Part shown: piece after piece, positions 52,772 to 62,216 of the stretch
Position numbering within the stretch: the stretch's first letter is position 1
Layout: each line of letters starts with the position of its first letter
The notes under the pieces: model-generated
Databases searched by the model: none
What the model saw: only the letters and a program-made list of their open reading frames with translations
What the model was told of the DNA's origin: nothing
Assembly: GCF_000330505.1 (NCBI RefSeq)
Contig: NW_004191777.1
Coordinates: 752,352 to 816,351, forward strand
Origin: Entamoeba invadens IP1
Taxonomy: Eukaryota; Evosea; Mastigamoebida; Endamoebidae
Length of the DNA: 64,000 nucleotides
Direction of reading: 5' to 3'
Made by a program: the position numbers and the translations under genes

Positions 52772-55700
52772 ATGAGCAAAGTAGGCTCTCCGCTCGTCTC
52801 TGAATTCCAAGGAATATTAAAGGAAGTGAGAAGATATGGACAACACGAAAAAGAGAAAGAATTTTTGACGATGGCGATTAATAAGTTGTCTGCTTCCACT
52901 TCTCCAAAAGAAACGATTTTAAGGTCACAACAAGTCTTTGTTGAACCGCTGGTGGATCTTTTACATATTAACTCCCAATTGGACAATTCAATCCTTCAAG
53001 TCCTTCACATGTTAACTATTCAGGAAATGATTTCTTTAGTTTGTTGGTAGTACAATAACACTTACAGAAATTAAACTGACAGACAGACGATGTATGAAAT
53101 GGTCTACAACAAACTCTTGTCTGTCATTTCGACGGAAAACATTAATACAAAAATCATCCAAATCATCTCAACAACACTCACAACACCATTGTTACCTTCA
53201 TTGCCTGGTAATGTCATTTACCTTGGAATGGCAACGATCACGTTTGCGGCTACAACGCCGTTGTTACTGTCAACCGTCATTTCAGTGATAACACATATAG
53301 CATCTGCAACATCTTTGTTGTTGCCACAACACCCACCTAAATTGTCGCAGAATGTCGTTCATCACACTGACGCTGTTAGAATGACGGATTTCAATAAGAA
53401 CTATTTGGATGAGATTTTGACAGAACCTACTAACCCATTAGTTGTGGCATTGTCTAAATATATCAATGAAATTTCGATCTCCCCTCAGTTCAGTAGTGTA
53501 AGAGTCCACGTCTATGAAATATTGGAACCAATTTTACAAAGCTGTGGAAACGTGTTTTACCAAGTCAAGTCGTTCTATCAGATTATCCTCCAAATAGTCA
53601 TTCCAAAGATACCACAGATAGCAGAAACAACTTTAAACTATCATATCACATTAATGAAGCTCTACTCAACATTTCCAGGGTATCCGTTTTATATCACCCA
53701 ATTACTTAAGAATGTCAACGAATATACTGTCGCACTCTTTTTACAATTCTTCACTAATAATCCGGCGTTTGTGCTACATCCACACTTCACTCCAATTGTG
53801 CTGTGCTTCTTACAAAATGCTGCAAAAATAGGGCAGCCGGTGTCTTTGGAGAATATCACAACGCCAAGGAATATTGGAGAAATGTCATTCTTCTGCTTTT
53901 ACTTGTTGGTCTCTGCGTTCTTAACTAGCAACTTACAGATCGACAAAAAGACTGTTGAAAGTGCGGTAGAGATATTGTTGGGGTTCGAAAATACACCAAA
54001 CACTTTGGATTGCTATAAAAAGATGCTCCGAGTGATGGCGAAAAGTGGAATTGATATGTCAAGTGTCATTGATAATTACGAGAAGATACCAGGGGGGTGG
54101 GATGGTATAGTGAAGTCTGTGATAGACCTCGGGGAGTCTTTTAGAGGCGAGTGGAAGACCATCTGGAAATTAGTGTCTAAAGACCATTATAAGAGTGTCT
54201 CGAGTATATCAGTGGAATTTGGAGACAAGACGTTGTTATCGTTAGTACAGAACTTGATACCATATGTCACCACTTTTGAGTATTATAGTGAACTTCTACT
54301 CATACTCAAGCTTAACTTTTTGCGAATGAGTGCCATCTTTGAAGTGTCGAAAACCACATTAGTGAAAGGTGTGTTAGAGGGAGGGAAAATCAGTAATGAA
54401 ATTTTAAGTGTGTTTGCGGAAGTGATCAGTCTTACGAATGGAATTGAAGATACACAAGCCGAAGAGTATAACGTTAGAACCACATTGAGTTTTGTGTTGA
54501 CTATTCTGAGAGAGCGAAAGGGACTTGTAAATCTCTATGCCCCATTAATGGCTACTGTGTCTCCATTAACGGAGTACACTGGACCACTGAGTCAGTATAT
54601 GGACGTTTTGGTCCCAATTTTCGAGTTCTTTGCAGAGTCCAATTCGAGTGTAGTTGGGAAGAGTTTTAATATATTACGACAAATTGCCGTCCAATTGCCT
54701 ATCAACACATTTCCTTTGGAACTTATTAAACGATACACTAAACAGGAATACGATATCAACGTCTCTTTAAGCGCAATTCAGTTGCTTTCAGACTTGTTGC
54801 TACTGATTAAAGAAGCGAAAGAAGATGTCAAGTACTCTGTTGCGATCTTCAGACAACTGTTCTTATGCTTAAAAGATGAAAGATTTGATATTTGGAACTG
54901 TTCATTACAAACCCTTGTTCAAGCTCTTGCATGCGAAGAAGAGCGACTTTCACTGTGTGTAGTTCCATTACTCGAAACAGTGATATTTCCGACGTTCGAC
55001 GAGATGGACAAAATCTTTGAGAAAATTGTGAAGGTGAAGATACCAGAAGAACGGAGTAAAGTACTTTTATACACCCCTGCGGAGACTAGACAGTGGAACG
55101 AGTCTGTTTGCGTATTGCTTGGCGGCTTGACCAGAATACTGAAGTTCTTACTACCTTTTGTAGTCGACAAACTTCCAATTGTATTTGGCAAATTCATTAA
55201 AGTGACCGACTTGGGGTTTTATAGAGCATCTATGAACACGTGTGAGGTTGGTTTGAAGTATGTATTTTCATTACTGAAATACGCGGAAGTTGACAATGAC
55301 ATTTACTACAAAGTGTTACAGTGTTATTTGGAGGTGGGAAAGTATATTGCTGATAACAACGGAATCAACACGACGATTTGCACATACTTTCTCTCAACCA
55401 CACAAACAATAATGAAAGAGGAGATCTCTTATATCATTGTGGGATCTCTTATTAAATATGTCTGTGTCTTCCCCGATGATTTTGTTGTTGACGAGAATGG
55501 GATGTGTTCCTGTCAAAACAGTGTATTTGGTATCATCGAAATGACTGAATCGTACAAAAACAGTGAAACGAATTATATCAAATGGTTCTGTAAAATGATG
55601 GAGTTGATGGTAAAGTACTTTGAAGAGTGCCATTCAGAGAGAGCATTTGTTTGTTTAAATATCTGTTTGTGCGAGTGTATTCAACGGATTGATAATAACT

Positions 55701-56407
55701 TGAAAATTCAAAGTGTGTTGGACAAAGGCTCTGAGTTAATTGAAGACATCGCCAATAGTCTTCAAAGTGCACGAGGAGTACTTATACAGTTGTCTAAGAT
55801 CATGACAGAGAAGTACAAATCAACAATGGGAAATGTATTATCTCTTATCACGCAATTGGGTGGAGTTACAACAAAGGGTTGGAGTCGATTAGTCAAGACG
55901 GTTTATCAAGTAGAAGACCTTGCGAAACTCAATGAAGTGTACTATCAAATCTATCCAGAAAGTGTCACAAAAATACTTAAAGTTATTGAAAAGACTGGGG
56001 AGAACGATGAGAATATTCAGGTGGTTCGACACATCATATCTCTCATACATTTCGAAGGATATGAAGACGACCTCATTGAGTTTTTAATAAAAAGTGTCTT
56101 AGAAGTCATTCAGAGCGAAAGTGAGATATCAAAGTATACACAAACTATTTTTGTCCAAAAGTTGACTGAAGACCTCCATTGTCTTCAAAGTGTCATAGAT
56201 TCCGAAAACACCCCAAAATATAAAATACACCAAACCACAGTATTCCTTGCAACTCTTCAAACCCTTGTCACTCTCAATTTACTTCAAATTAATAAAATGG
56301 CTATCTACAAGACTGCAGTCTCGTTCTTCTCTCTCGGTAATGTTTCTGTGCGGTCATATGCACTGAACCTCCTCGTCGAATTGGAGAAGTTTATTTCATT
56401 TAATTGA
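52772..56407 (+). CDS. MON2: MON2-family Golgi/endosome scaffold
   Basis: Exon 1 (52772-53038) and exon 2 (53087-56407) join across a 48-nt intron (GTTTGT...CAG, phase 0), giving about 1195 residues. The N-terminus (MSKVGSPLVSEFQGILKEVR, then HMLTIQEMISL) follows the DCB domain shared by MON2 and large Arf exchange factors. There is no Sec7 domain. A long HEAT-like solenoid follows, with ETRQWNESVCVLLGGLTRIL in the C-terminal half, as expected for MON2. MON2 works with Dopey in Golgi-endosome traffic and in tethering. It lies in the same window as a BIG exchange factor but is not close to it. The ATG at 52772 is chosen over an upstream open frame without promoter-like sequence. Confidence 0.72.
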
Positions 56408-56559
56408 TTTAGTTTATTTTACTATTACTATTACTTCTCTTCTATTATACCGTCAATCCGTGACGGGGGTTGTTGTCTATTAACAATGAACTATTCATAA
56501 ACTATAGTTTACTAACACTTAGCAAAGAAGCAAAGGAATATGAGATCCATCTTGAAAAT

Positions 56560-59100
56560 ATGTCAACAATGGATTTTGGGAGCATCTTGACTGAACCTTT
56601 TGATAACCGTTTGGAGGCATATTTTAACCCTGAGGAGAAGGTGACGGCCTCACTTCAGACGCCACAAGGGACATTACTTGGCACATCACTTGGTCGAGTC
56701 TTTTTGTTTAGTCCGAAGACGAACGACTTTAAGGCGGATAAACAACTCTTTTCAAAAGAACCGATCATAGGGTTGGGGTACGACTCTAACACATTTTATG
56801 CTGCGCATGAAAGTCGCCAAGTAGTGAGGATATTTAACGATTTCAAATCGATTCAAGTAGAAGAGGAGGCGAAGTCGAGTGAACGGCTTGTGGCGTTTGC
56901 TGTCGACTTGAACGGGACGAGGAATAAAAAGACGTTCAGCTATGGTGTGATGTCGGGGAATAACGCGCCAACGGTTCGAATAGTCGACAAGAGTGGATAT
57001 GGGATCTTCGGTGCTACGACGAATTTAGTGTGCAAGAACTGCAACCGTCTGTCGAAAATCATGTGGGTGGGGAATGTCATCTGTGCCGTTGCTGGAGTGC
57101 TTGTAGGCGACAAATATAAGGAAGCCAAAATCTTTTTGTACGACTTCAACGCAAAAACAAAGGACTTCCAAGACCCGATTTGCTTTAAAGATGTCGAAAT
57201 TGAGAAAGACGCCATTTGCTGTGTTGTTCCATGCCAAGACAACAAATTTGTGATCAGCTGGGGGAAGATTAGAATCAACGTTGGTGTGTCGCCAAGCTTT
57301 AACACCGAAATGCGAAAAACGTTTGACACGTCCCCGGCGAGTTTTCCGGATGAGGATTTAAAGATCGAAGGGATGGCTCTGATGGAGAACCGGCTCATTG
57401 CTTTTGCAAGGAATACTTCGGGGTTGTTTGGACTGAAGATCTTACAGTCCTCGTCGGTGAATGAAGTCAATGGGTTCTGTGATTTGGGAAGAACAGGAGA
57501 GTGTCAAGGAATGTATTCGTTCAAGACGGATGTTGAGAGGATAGTAGTTGTGAGACCGCGAAAGATGGATATAGGACGGATGAGAAAGGAGAGTGATACA
57601 ATCAAGATGATGTTAGAGAAGAAGATGTATCGAGATGTGTTATACAAGATAGTTGCGTCGAAGGAGAAGTTTTCAGATAAAGGGGATATCCAAGATTATT
57701 GGAGAATGTATGTCTTAGACCTGAAGAATATTACAGACGACTCTTTAGTCTGTTTGGAGACTCATTTGAGAGAAAATGTGATTGACCAATCGGACGTTGT
57801 TGCAATCATACAAGAGACGGAGAAGAAGAGTGATATGGAAAAGATGCTAATGTTCTTCACGCAATACTGCGTGAAGTATTACCACAAACTGAAAAGAGGG
57901 TATAACACTTTATTGGTGTCGAAGTCATGTATGAACCCTAAAGAAACATCATGTGTCATTACTGAAGACTTTTATAAGGCGTTTCGAATTAAAAGTGATC
58001 TTGAAAGCCACCCCGTGGGCAGTGTGGTGAACGCCAATGAGTACCAAAATATATTGAGGAACGAAATAGACAAATATAATGAAGTGCTGTTATTCCCAGG
58101 GTTACCCGCGTCGATTCAAAATGAAATTGGGAAGATGACGACATCGTCGAAAGAGTTGGTTTCAGACACTAATATCTCAGATTTCCAGGGATTTGTTATC
58201 CAATTTAATATCAATAATGGACTTTACTCTGCTGCGTGTCAATATGCTTTGAAAACACAAAATCCGGAGACATTGTTGTTTGTATTAAAGATCATTGAAA
58301 AACAGGCGAGTGACCGATTGAAAGATATTGTTTCCATCTTTAATGACTATGACTCTGTCAGAATGTGTATGCCACAACAAGACACTCTGAAGAGTCTTGT
58401 CTTGGAGTTCCACATCTACCAACAACTCTTTATGCTCTTTGAAAAGGCGATGACTCAAGCAATGCGAAACTCGATATTCGAGTCGCTTGCACATCAGATC
58501 GACGAGAAGAAAAACGGACCACAGATGTTATACGCTTCGGTCTCTGGGAGAATAGCGGATGTTGGGAGTTATGGGGTTCAATTTCTGAAGGATGTAGTGA
58601 AGAAATACAAAGAAGAAAATGACGGTAGAGTTGATGAATTTGAGAGGAATTCCGATGCCGTTAAAATAGTTCAAGATGTTGTTGATGTTGTTGATAAGAG
58701 AAACAGTGTCGAGTTAGCTCGAAAAGTGTTTTCCGATGTTATTGGGTATCCCGTGTTAATTCCTATTATGTTGAAACGATCACAATTTAAAGTGCAACTA
58801 TTTGATGAAGTTCCCGACACGTTCAAGATGGGTGATGTCTCGGAGAGTGTTCGCGACACACTCTGCTCCTTAAAGTTTTCCAATCACACTCTTAAAGAGG
58901 TTCTTGGATTGGCCACGTCAGAGTCTAAAAATAAATTGTCTAAGGCGCGGGAAATGAGAGGCGTGACTTTTAACACGATGACGGTCTGCGCTAAGTGCAA
59001 GAAACCGGCGACTGGGAGCGTCAAAATGTTTTACTGTGGACATATATATCATGAGAGTTGTCATAAAGGGAACGCGTGTATGTTGTGTTCGACGATGTGA
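56560..59100 (+). CDS. HOPS/CORVET-like tethering protein with a C-terminal RING-like finger
   Basis: An 846-residue protein. The first about 330 residues are beta-rich and look like a propeller (VTASLQTPQGTLLGTSLGRV, IIGLGYDSNTFYAAHES). The middle is a helical solenoid (MLEKKMYRDVLYKIVASK, LYSAACQYALKTQNPETLLF). The C-terminus has a zinc finger: CAKCKKPATGSVKMFYCGH, then HESC and CMLC. Propeller, solenoid and RING-like end is the layout of VPS8, VPS11, VPS18 and VPS41, subunits of HOPS/CORVET tethers in endosome and lysosome fusion. The exact subunit is not decided; VPS18 or VPS11 are the best guesses from the CxxC...CGHxYH pattern. First ATG is at 56560; the frame is open from 56470 without ATG, so an upstream exon is possible. 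Confidence 0.6.
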   Translation: MSTMDFGSILTEPFDNRLEAYFNPEEKVTASLQTPQGTLLGTSLGRVFLFSPKTNDFKADKQLFSKEPIIGLGYDSNTFYAAHESRQVVRIFNDFKSIQVEEEAKSSERLVAFAVDLNGTRNKKTFSYGVMSGNNAPTVRIVDKSGYGIFGATTNLVCKNCNRLSKIMWVGNVICAVAGVLVGDKYKEAKIFLYDFNAKTKDFQDPICFKDVEIEKDAICCVVPCQDNKFVISWGKIRINVGVSPSFNTEMRKTFDTSPASFPDEDLKIEGMALMENRLIAFARNTSGLFGLKILQSSSVNEVNGFCDLGRTGECQGMYSFKTDVERIVVVRPRKMDIGRMRKESDTIKMMLEKKMYRDVLYKIVASKEKFSDKGDIQDYWRMYVLDLKNITDDSLVCLETHLRENVIDQSDVVAIIQETEKKSDMEKMLMFFTQYCVKYYHKLKRGYNTLLVSKSCMNPKETSCVITEDFYKAFRIKSDLESHPVGSVVNANEYQNILRNEIDKYNEVLLFPGLPASIQNEIGKMTTSSKELVSDTNISDFQGFVIQFNINNGLYSAACQYALKTQNPETLLFVLKIIEKQASDRLKDIVSIFNDYDSVRMCMPQQDTLKSLVLEFHIYQQLFMLFEKAMTQAMRNSIFESLAHQIDEKKNGPQMLYASVSGRIADVGSYGVQFLKDVVKKYKEENDGRVDEFERNSDAVKIVQDVVDVVDKRNSVELARKVFSDVIGYPVLIPIMLKRSQFKVQLFDEVPDTFKMGDVSESVRDTLCSLKFSNHTLKEVLGLATSESKNKLSKAREMRGVTFNTMTVCAKCKKPATGSVKMFYCGHIYHESCHKGNACMLCSTM

Positions 59101-59258
59101 AAAAGCTATTACATTCAGTTCTTCAGTGTTTTTTGGTGTCTACTATACTTTAATAATAAAATAACTACAAATATAGTAATAAGTCGAGAAGTGGTTAAAC
59201 AGTGGAAAAGACAAAAAGATTTGTAAACTGAAAAAACTCGAAAACACAAAGAACGGGA

Positions 59259-60563
59259 ATGTTGAGGAGGAGTAGGAGATCCACCGTATTCCCGCACATC
59301 ACATGGAACAACACACAAATCAAAATAACAGCGGATGACATTATTAAGAGTGAATTGTACGTGAATGGAGCTGCTCCAGTAACTATTCAATGCGAGAGAG
59401 ATGGAGTGTATTCAGAGCAACAAATCTTTATAGAAAAGGCGGTGAAGGTGGATGACATATTGAAGGAATGGAACACTCAAAATAGAAGAGAGACTCAATT
59501 GGGGTACTTAACTGGACTATATGAAGTCACTATTGTCCAAAGCAGTTCAGTGTGTTACTTAACAGTAACGCCAGGGAAACTTGACGCAAGCAAAAGCGAG
59601 TTGGAGGAACCCAAACCGTCGAAACACTATGTTGGCGACTCGTTGTTTATCAAATACAAACCTAGAGATCAGTTTGATAATGTCATTGAATACAACACGT
59701 TAACATGTGTGATAACAAACAAAGCGACTGAGCAAGGATTCACATTAACTCTACTCAATATAGAACATGGATTCTTTGGATCACCAATTCCAGTGTTAAC
59801 ACGGCAGGGATTCTATTCATTGCAAATCAAGAATAGCGAGGACGTCTTAGTCGAGAGTGGGTTCACGTTACAGGCGGGAGAGATCGAGCCGAAGAACTGC
59901 TTTTTGTATCAAGAAGTTGAGGTGAAGAGTGGTGACAAAGTCACTAGAGTACAGAGGAAAGTAGATAGCTCACTGAGACAGATAGTGAGGAGAGACTACA
60001 CAATATACTTGTTACTTGCAGATAAGTACAATAACGTTATTAAAGATTTGAATAATAACGTGCCGATATCTTTGAGCCGATCGAAGACGCTGACGTGTAA
60101 GAACGACGGGTGTACATTCACCTTAAGCTCTATGGAAGCAGGGAGTTATTTTTTTGACTGTCGGCTGATTGTAGGACAGAAGAAAGTGTCAGTCAATGGG
60201 TGTCCCCTTCAAAATTTGTGTTTTGACGAAATCGACTTTGACCAATTACAGCCGAGTTTTTGCGGAGTGGTGGGAAACACAACAAAGGAAATTGGAGAAT
60301 TACTTGTGTTGCCATTTAACACGTTCGACGAGACTAACGACACAACACGGTTCAAGCAAATACATTTGATACACGTCGAAGCTAAAATAGGAAATGATAG
60401 TTTGGAGGCGTGCGCCGTTTCTCGAGAAGATGGATTCGATGTGAATATCTTCCTCACAAAACCGGGTAAGCTTGAAATTTACGTGTTTCTTGATGGGAAG
60501 AAAATTAACGAGGTGCCGTATCTCTACGACGTCATCAATTCTGGATTTGTGAAGTACCTTTGA
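59259..60563 (+). CDS. Filamin/gelation-factor-like Ig-repeat protein
   Basis: A 434-residue, mostly beta protein. Three or four Ig-like repeats are suggested by end motifs such as TGLYEVTIVQSSSVCYLTV, QGFYSLQIKNSEDVLVESGF, AGSYFFDCRLIVGQKKVS and PGKLEIYVFLDGKKINEVPY, matching the G-x-Y-x-V/L-x-V pattern of filamin repeats. There is no actin-binding CH domain, signal peptide or membrane helix. Entamoeba has filamin-like (ABP-120-type) proteins that cross-link actin; this one may be a repeat-only adaptor. Start is the first ATG at 59259. No introns needed. Confidence 0.65.
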   Translation: MLRRSRRSTVFPHITWNNTQIKITADDIIKSELYVNGAAPVTIQCERDGVYSEQQIFIEKAVKVDDILKEWNTQNRRETQLGYLTGLYEVTIVQSSSVCYLTVTPGKLDASKSELEEPKPSKHYVGDSLFIKYKPRDQFDNVIEYNTLTCVITNKATEQGFTLTLLNIEHGFFGSPIPVLTRQGFYSLQIKNSEDVLVESGFTLQAGEIEPKNCFLYQEVEVKSGDKVTRVQRKVDSSLRQIVRRDYTIYLLLADKYNNVIKDLNNNVPISLSRSKTLTCKNDGCTFTLSSMEAGSYFFDCRLIVGQKKVSVNGCPLQNLCFDEIDFDQLQPSFCGVVGNTTKEIGELLVLPFNTFDETNDTTRFKQIHLIHVEAKIGNDSLEACAVSREDGFDVNIFLTKPGKLEIYVFLDGKKINEVPYLYDVINSGFVKYL

Positions 60564-60749
60564 ATGTTTATTGAGTGATAATGTATTGATATTTAAGTAC
60601 TTTCATACATCTTCTTATTAATATAGTTATATTAGAGTTATATTATGATTATATTCGTTAACTATAATATAATAGTTTTTTGTTCTATATAACTGATAAA
60701 TGAAAAAAAAACTATACCTACTAGTTAAAATAATTAATACAATAATTAA

Positions 60750-61616
60750 TTACTCGACTATGAAAATGTTACTGGTCTCAGGAGCTAATGCATCCAAAGA
60801 AGTTTCAGACAAATTATTAAAGTTTCGAGTGATTGGAAACTTCTTTGTGAACCAACTGAATTTTGTGAAGCTCTTTTTGTAGTCAGTGATTTGTGGGATT
60901 CTATTTAATTGTCCGTGATAGTCATTTGACTTCTTCATGCCATTTTTGATTGTAATAAGATGAGATTGGCACAATTCAGCTTGTTCAGTGTTGATTAAAG
61001 AATCAGTAAGAAGCGCTTTGTAGTTATCCAAATTGAGTACCAACTCACATAAAGATATCAAATCCTTTATGCAGAGATCACAGGCTTTTTGAAGATACAC
61101 ATTTTCTGCTCCGTTTTTAATCTTTTGTTCTACGAAGTCTGCGACTAATATGAATAACACTGCAACATCCTTTTCAAACTCATCGCAGAACTCTGATGTT
61201 CTTAATTGTACTGGAATTGATGTCCCTTTTATCACTGAAAATGAGCCATTCAAAAAGTCATACTTTCTTCGAATATTCATTTCAGTGTTAATTACAATTG
61301 AATACAAATGTTCCCAATACACCAATTTAGTAATTTGATCAATCAGTTCTTTGGTTGGTTTATCTTCAGTTTCAATATTATCAATATATTTGGAAAGAGT
61401 ATTCTGTTCCATTTGAAGGACTGAGTGCAACAACAAGAGTGCTTTAAACCTCCTTAGAGAGTCTTTTTGTTTCAACATTTTCTTCACTCGTGAATTGATT
61501 GATGAGATTTCACTGTTTCGTGTACAGCTTTGGAAATAGAGCAAGCTCTCTTTTTCGTGGTTATCTGTTGTCTCAAAGTAATATTGTAACGCGTAATGCA
61601 TTGTAATGAAGTTCAT
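60750..61616 (-). CDS. ANTH/ENTH-like phosphoinositide-binding protein
   Basis: A 288-residue helical protein. RRFKALLLLHSVLQMEQNTL resembles the K-A-L-x-L-L-H-x-L core of ANTH domains (AP180/CALM), and INSRVKKMLKQKDSLRRF precedes it. KYDFLNGSFSV and helices with CELVLNLDNYKALLTDSL follow. ANTH proteins bind PI(4,5)P2 and clathrin during endocytosis. The similarity is modest, and no clathrin or NPF motifs are seen in the short tail. A strong promoter (AATGAACT with a TATA-like box) lies directly upstream, supporting a real gene and this start. Confidence 0.55.
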   Translation of the reverse strand: MNFITMHYALQYYFETTDNHEKESLLYFQSCTRNSEISSINSRVKKMLKQKDSLRRFKALLLLHSVLQMEQNTLSKYIDNIETEDKPTKELIDQITKLVYWEHLYSIVINTEMNIRRKYDFLNGSFSVIKGTSIPVQLRTSEFCDEFEKDVAVLFILVADFVEQKIKNGAENVYLQKACDLCIKDLISLCELVLNLDNYKALLTDSLINTEQAELCQSHLITIKNGMKKSNDYHGQLNRIPQITDYKKSFTKFSWFTKKFPITRNFNNLSETSLDALAPETSNIFIVE

Positions 61617-61627
61617 TAGTTAACGAT

Positions 61628-61648
61628 GAGTTCCAGTTCATTATATCA
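61628..61648 (-). promoter_or_regulatory. Core promoter of the ANTH-like gene
   Basis: The minus strand has GATATAATGAACTGGAACTC: a TATA-like stretch overlapping the exact AATGAACT GAAC element and a second GAACT. It lies 12-32 nt before the ATG. Confidence 0.65.
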
Positions 61649-62216
61649 CTCCTTTGTAAACTGTCTCTCTTGAGTCATTATAATAAAAACAGCTCTCTTG
61701 AGATTTCCTTTGTTAAACAATTGTTGACAAATGTTATGTATATAATTAATTATATTATTATTGTATAGTTTAATGATCCCATTTTCTATTAAACTTTTCG
61801 CATTCGCTCTTTTCAATTTTGGGCACATTCTGCCGTCCTCGAGTTCCACAACGTATTTCTATACTTCTTTTTATTATTTTAAACAATTTAAATTCTTTTT
61901 TAATGCATTTCAAAGATTTTGATTGAATAAACTCATTTTCTGGACAAGCGTTACAACTTCCAACGACAGTCGAAAATTCGAACCAAAAAATTCCCGATTT
62001 TTATCGCTCAATTTAAACCAAAAAATAATCATTACAAAGGCCTTTAGACTTGTGGAATTCAATTCAACTTCAAAAGATATACTTCAACAACGTTCCTTTA
62101 TTACAAAATTAATTATAAGTTGTCTATAATAAAATTTATAAGAATATTTACTATTCTTATAAATTTAAACTTAGACCAGAAGAAGTCGTCAACAAACAAC
62201 ATAACATCATATAAAT
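61649..62216. other. Intergenic region, possible cryptic exon
   Basis: Between the ANTH-like promoter and the end of the kinase gene. A minus-strand frame at 61849-61646 begins with a non-AT-rich stretch (VELEDGRMCPKLKRANAKSL) that could be part of an exon, but no start codon, partner exon or family is found. The rest shows nothing. Confidence 0.35.

Noticed and set aside
61960..61995. GGTTCGAAT on the minus strand as a tRNA T-arm
   Set aside because: No acceptor, D-arm or anticodon stems can be formed around it.
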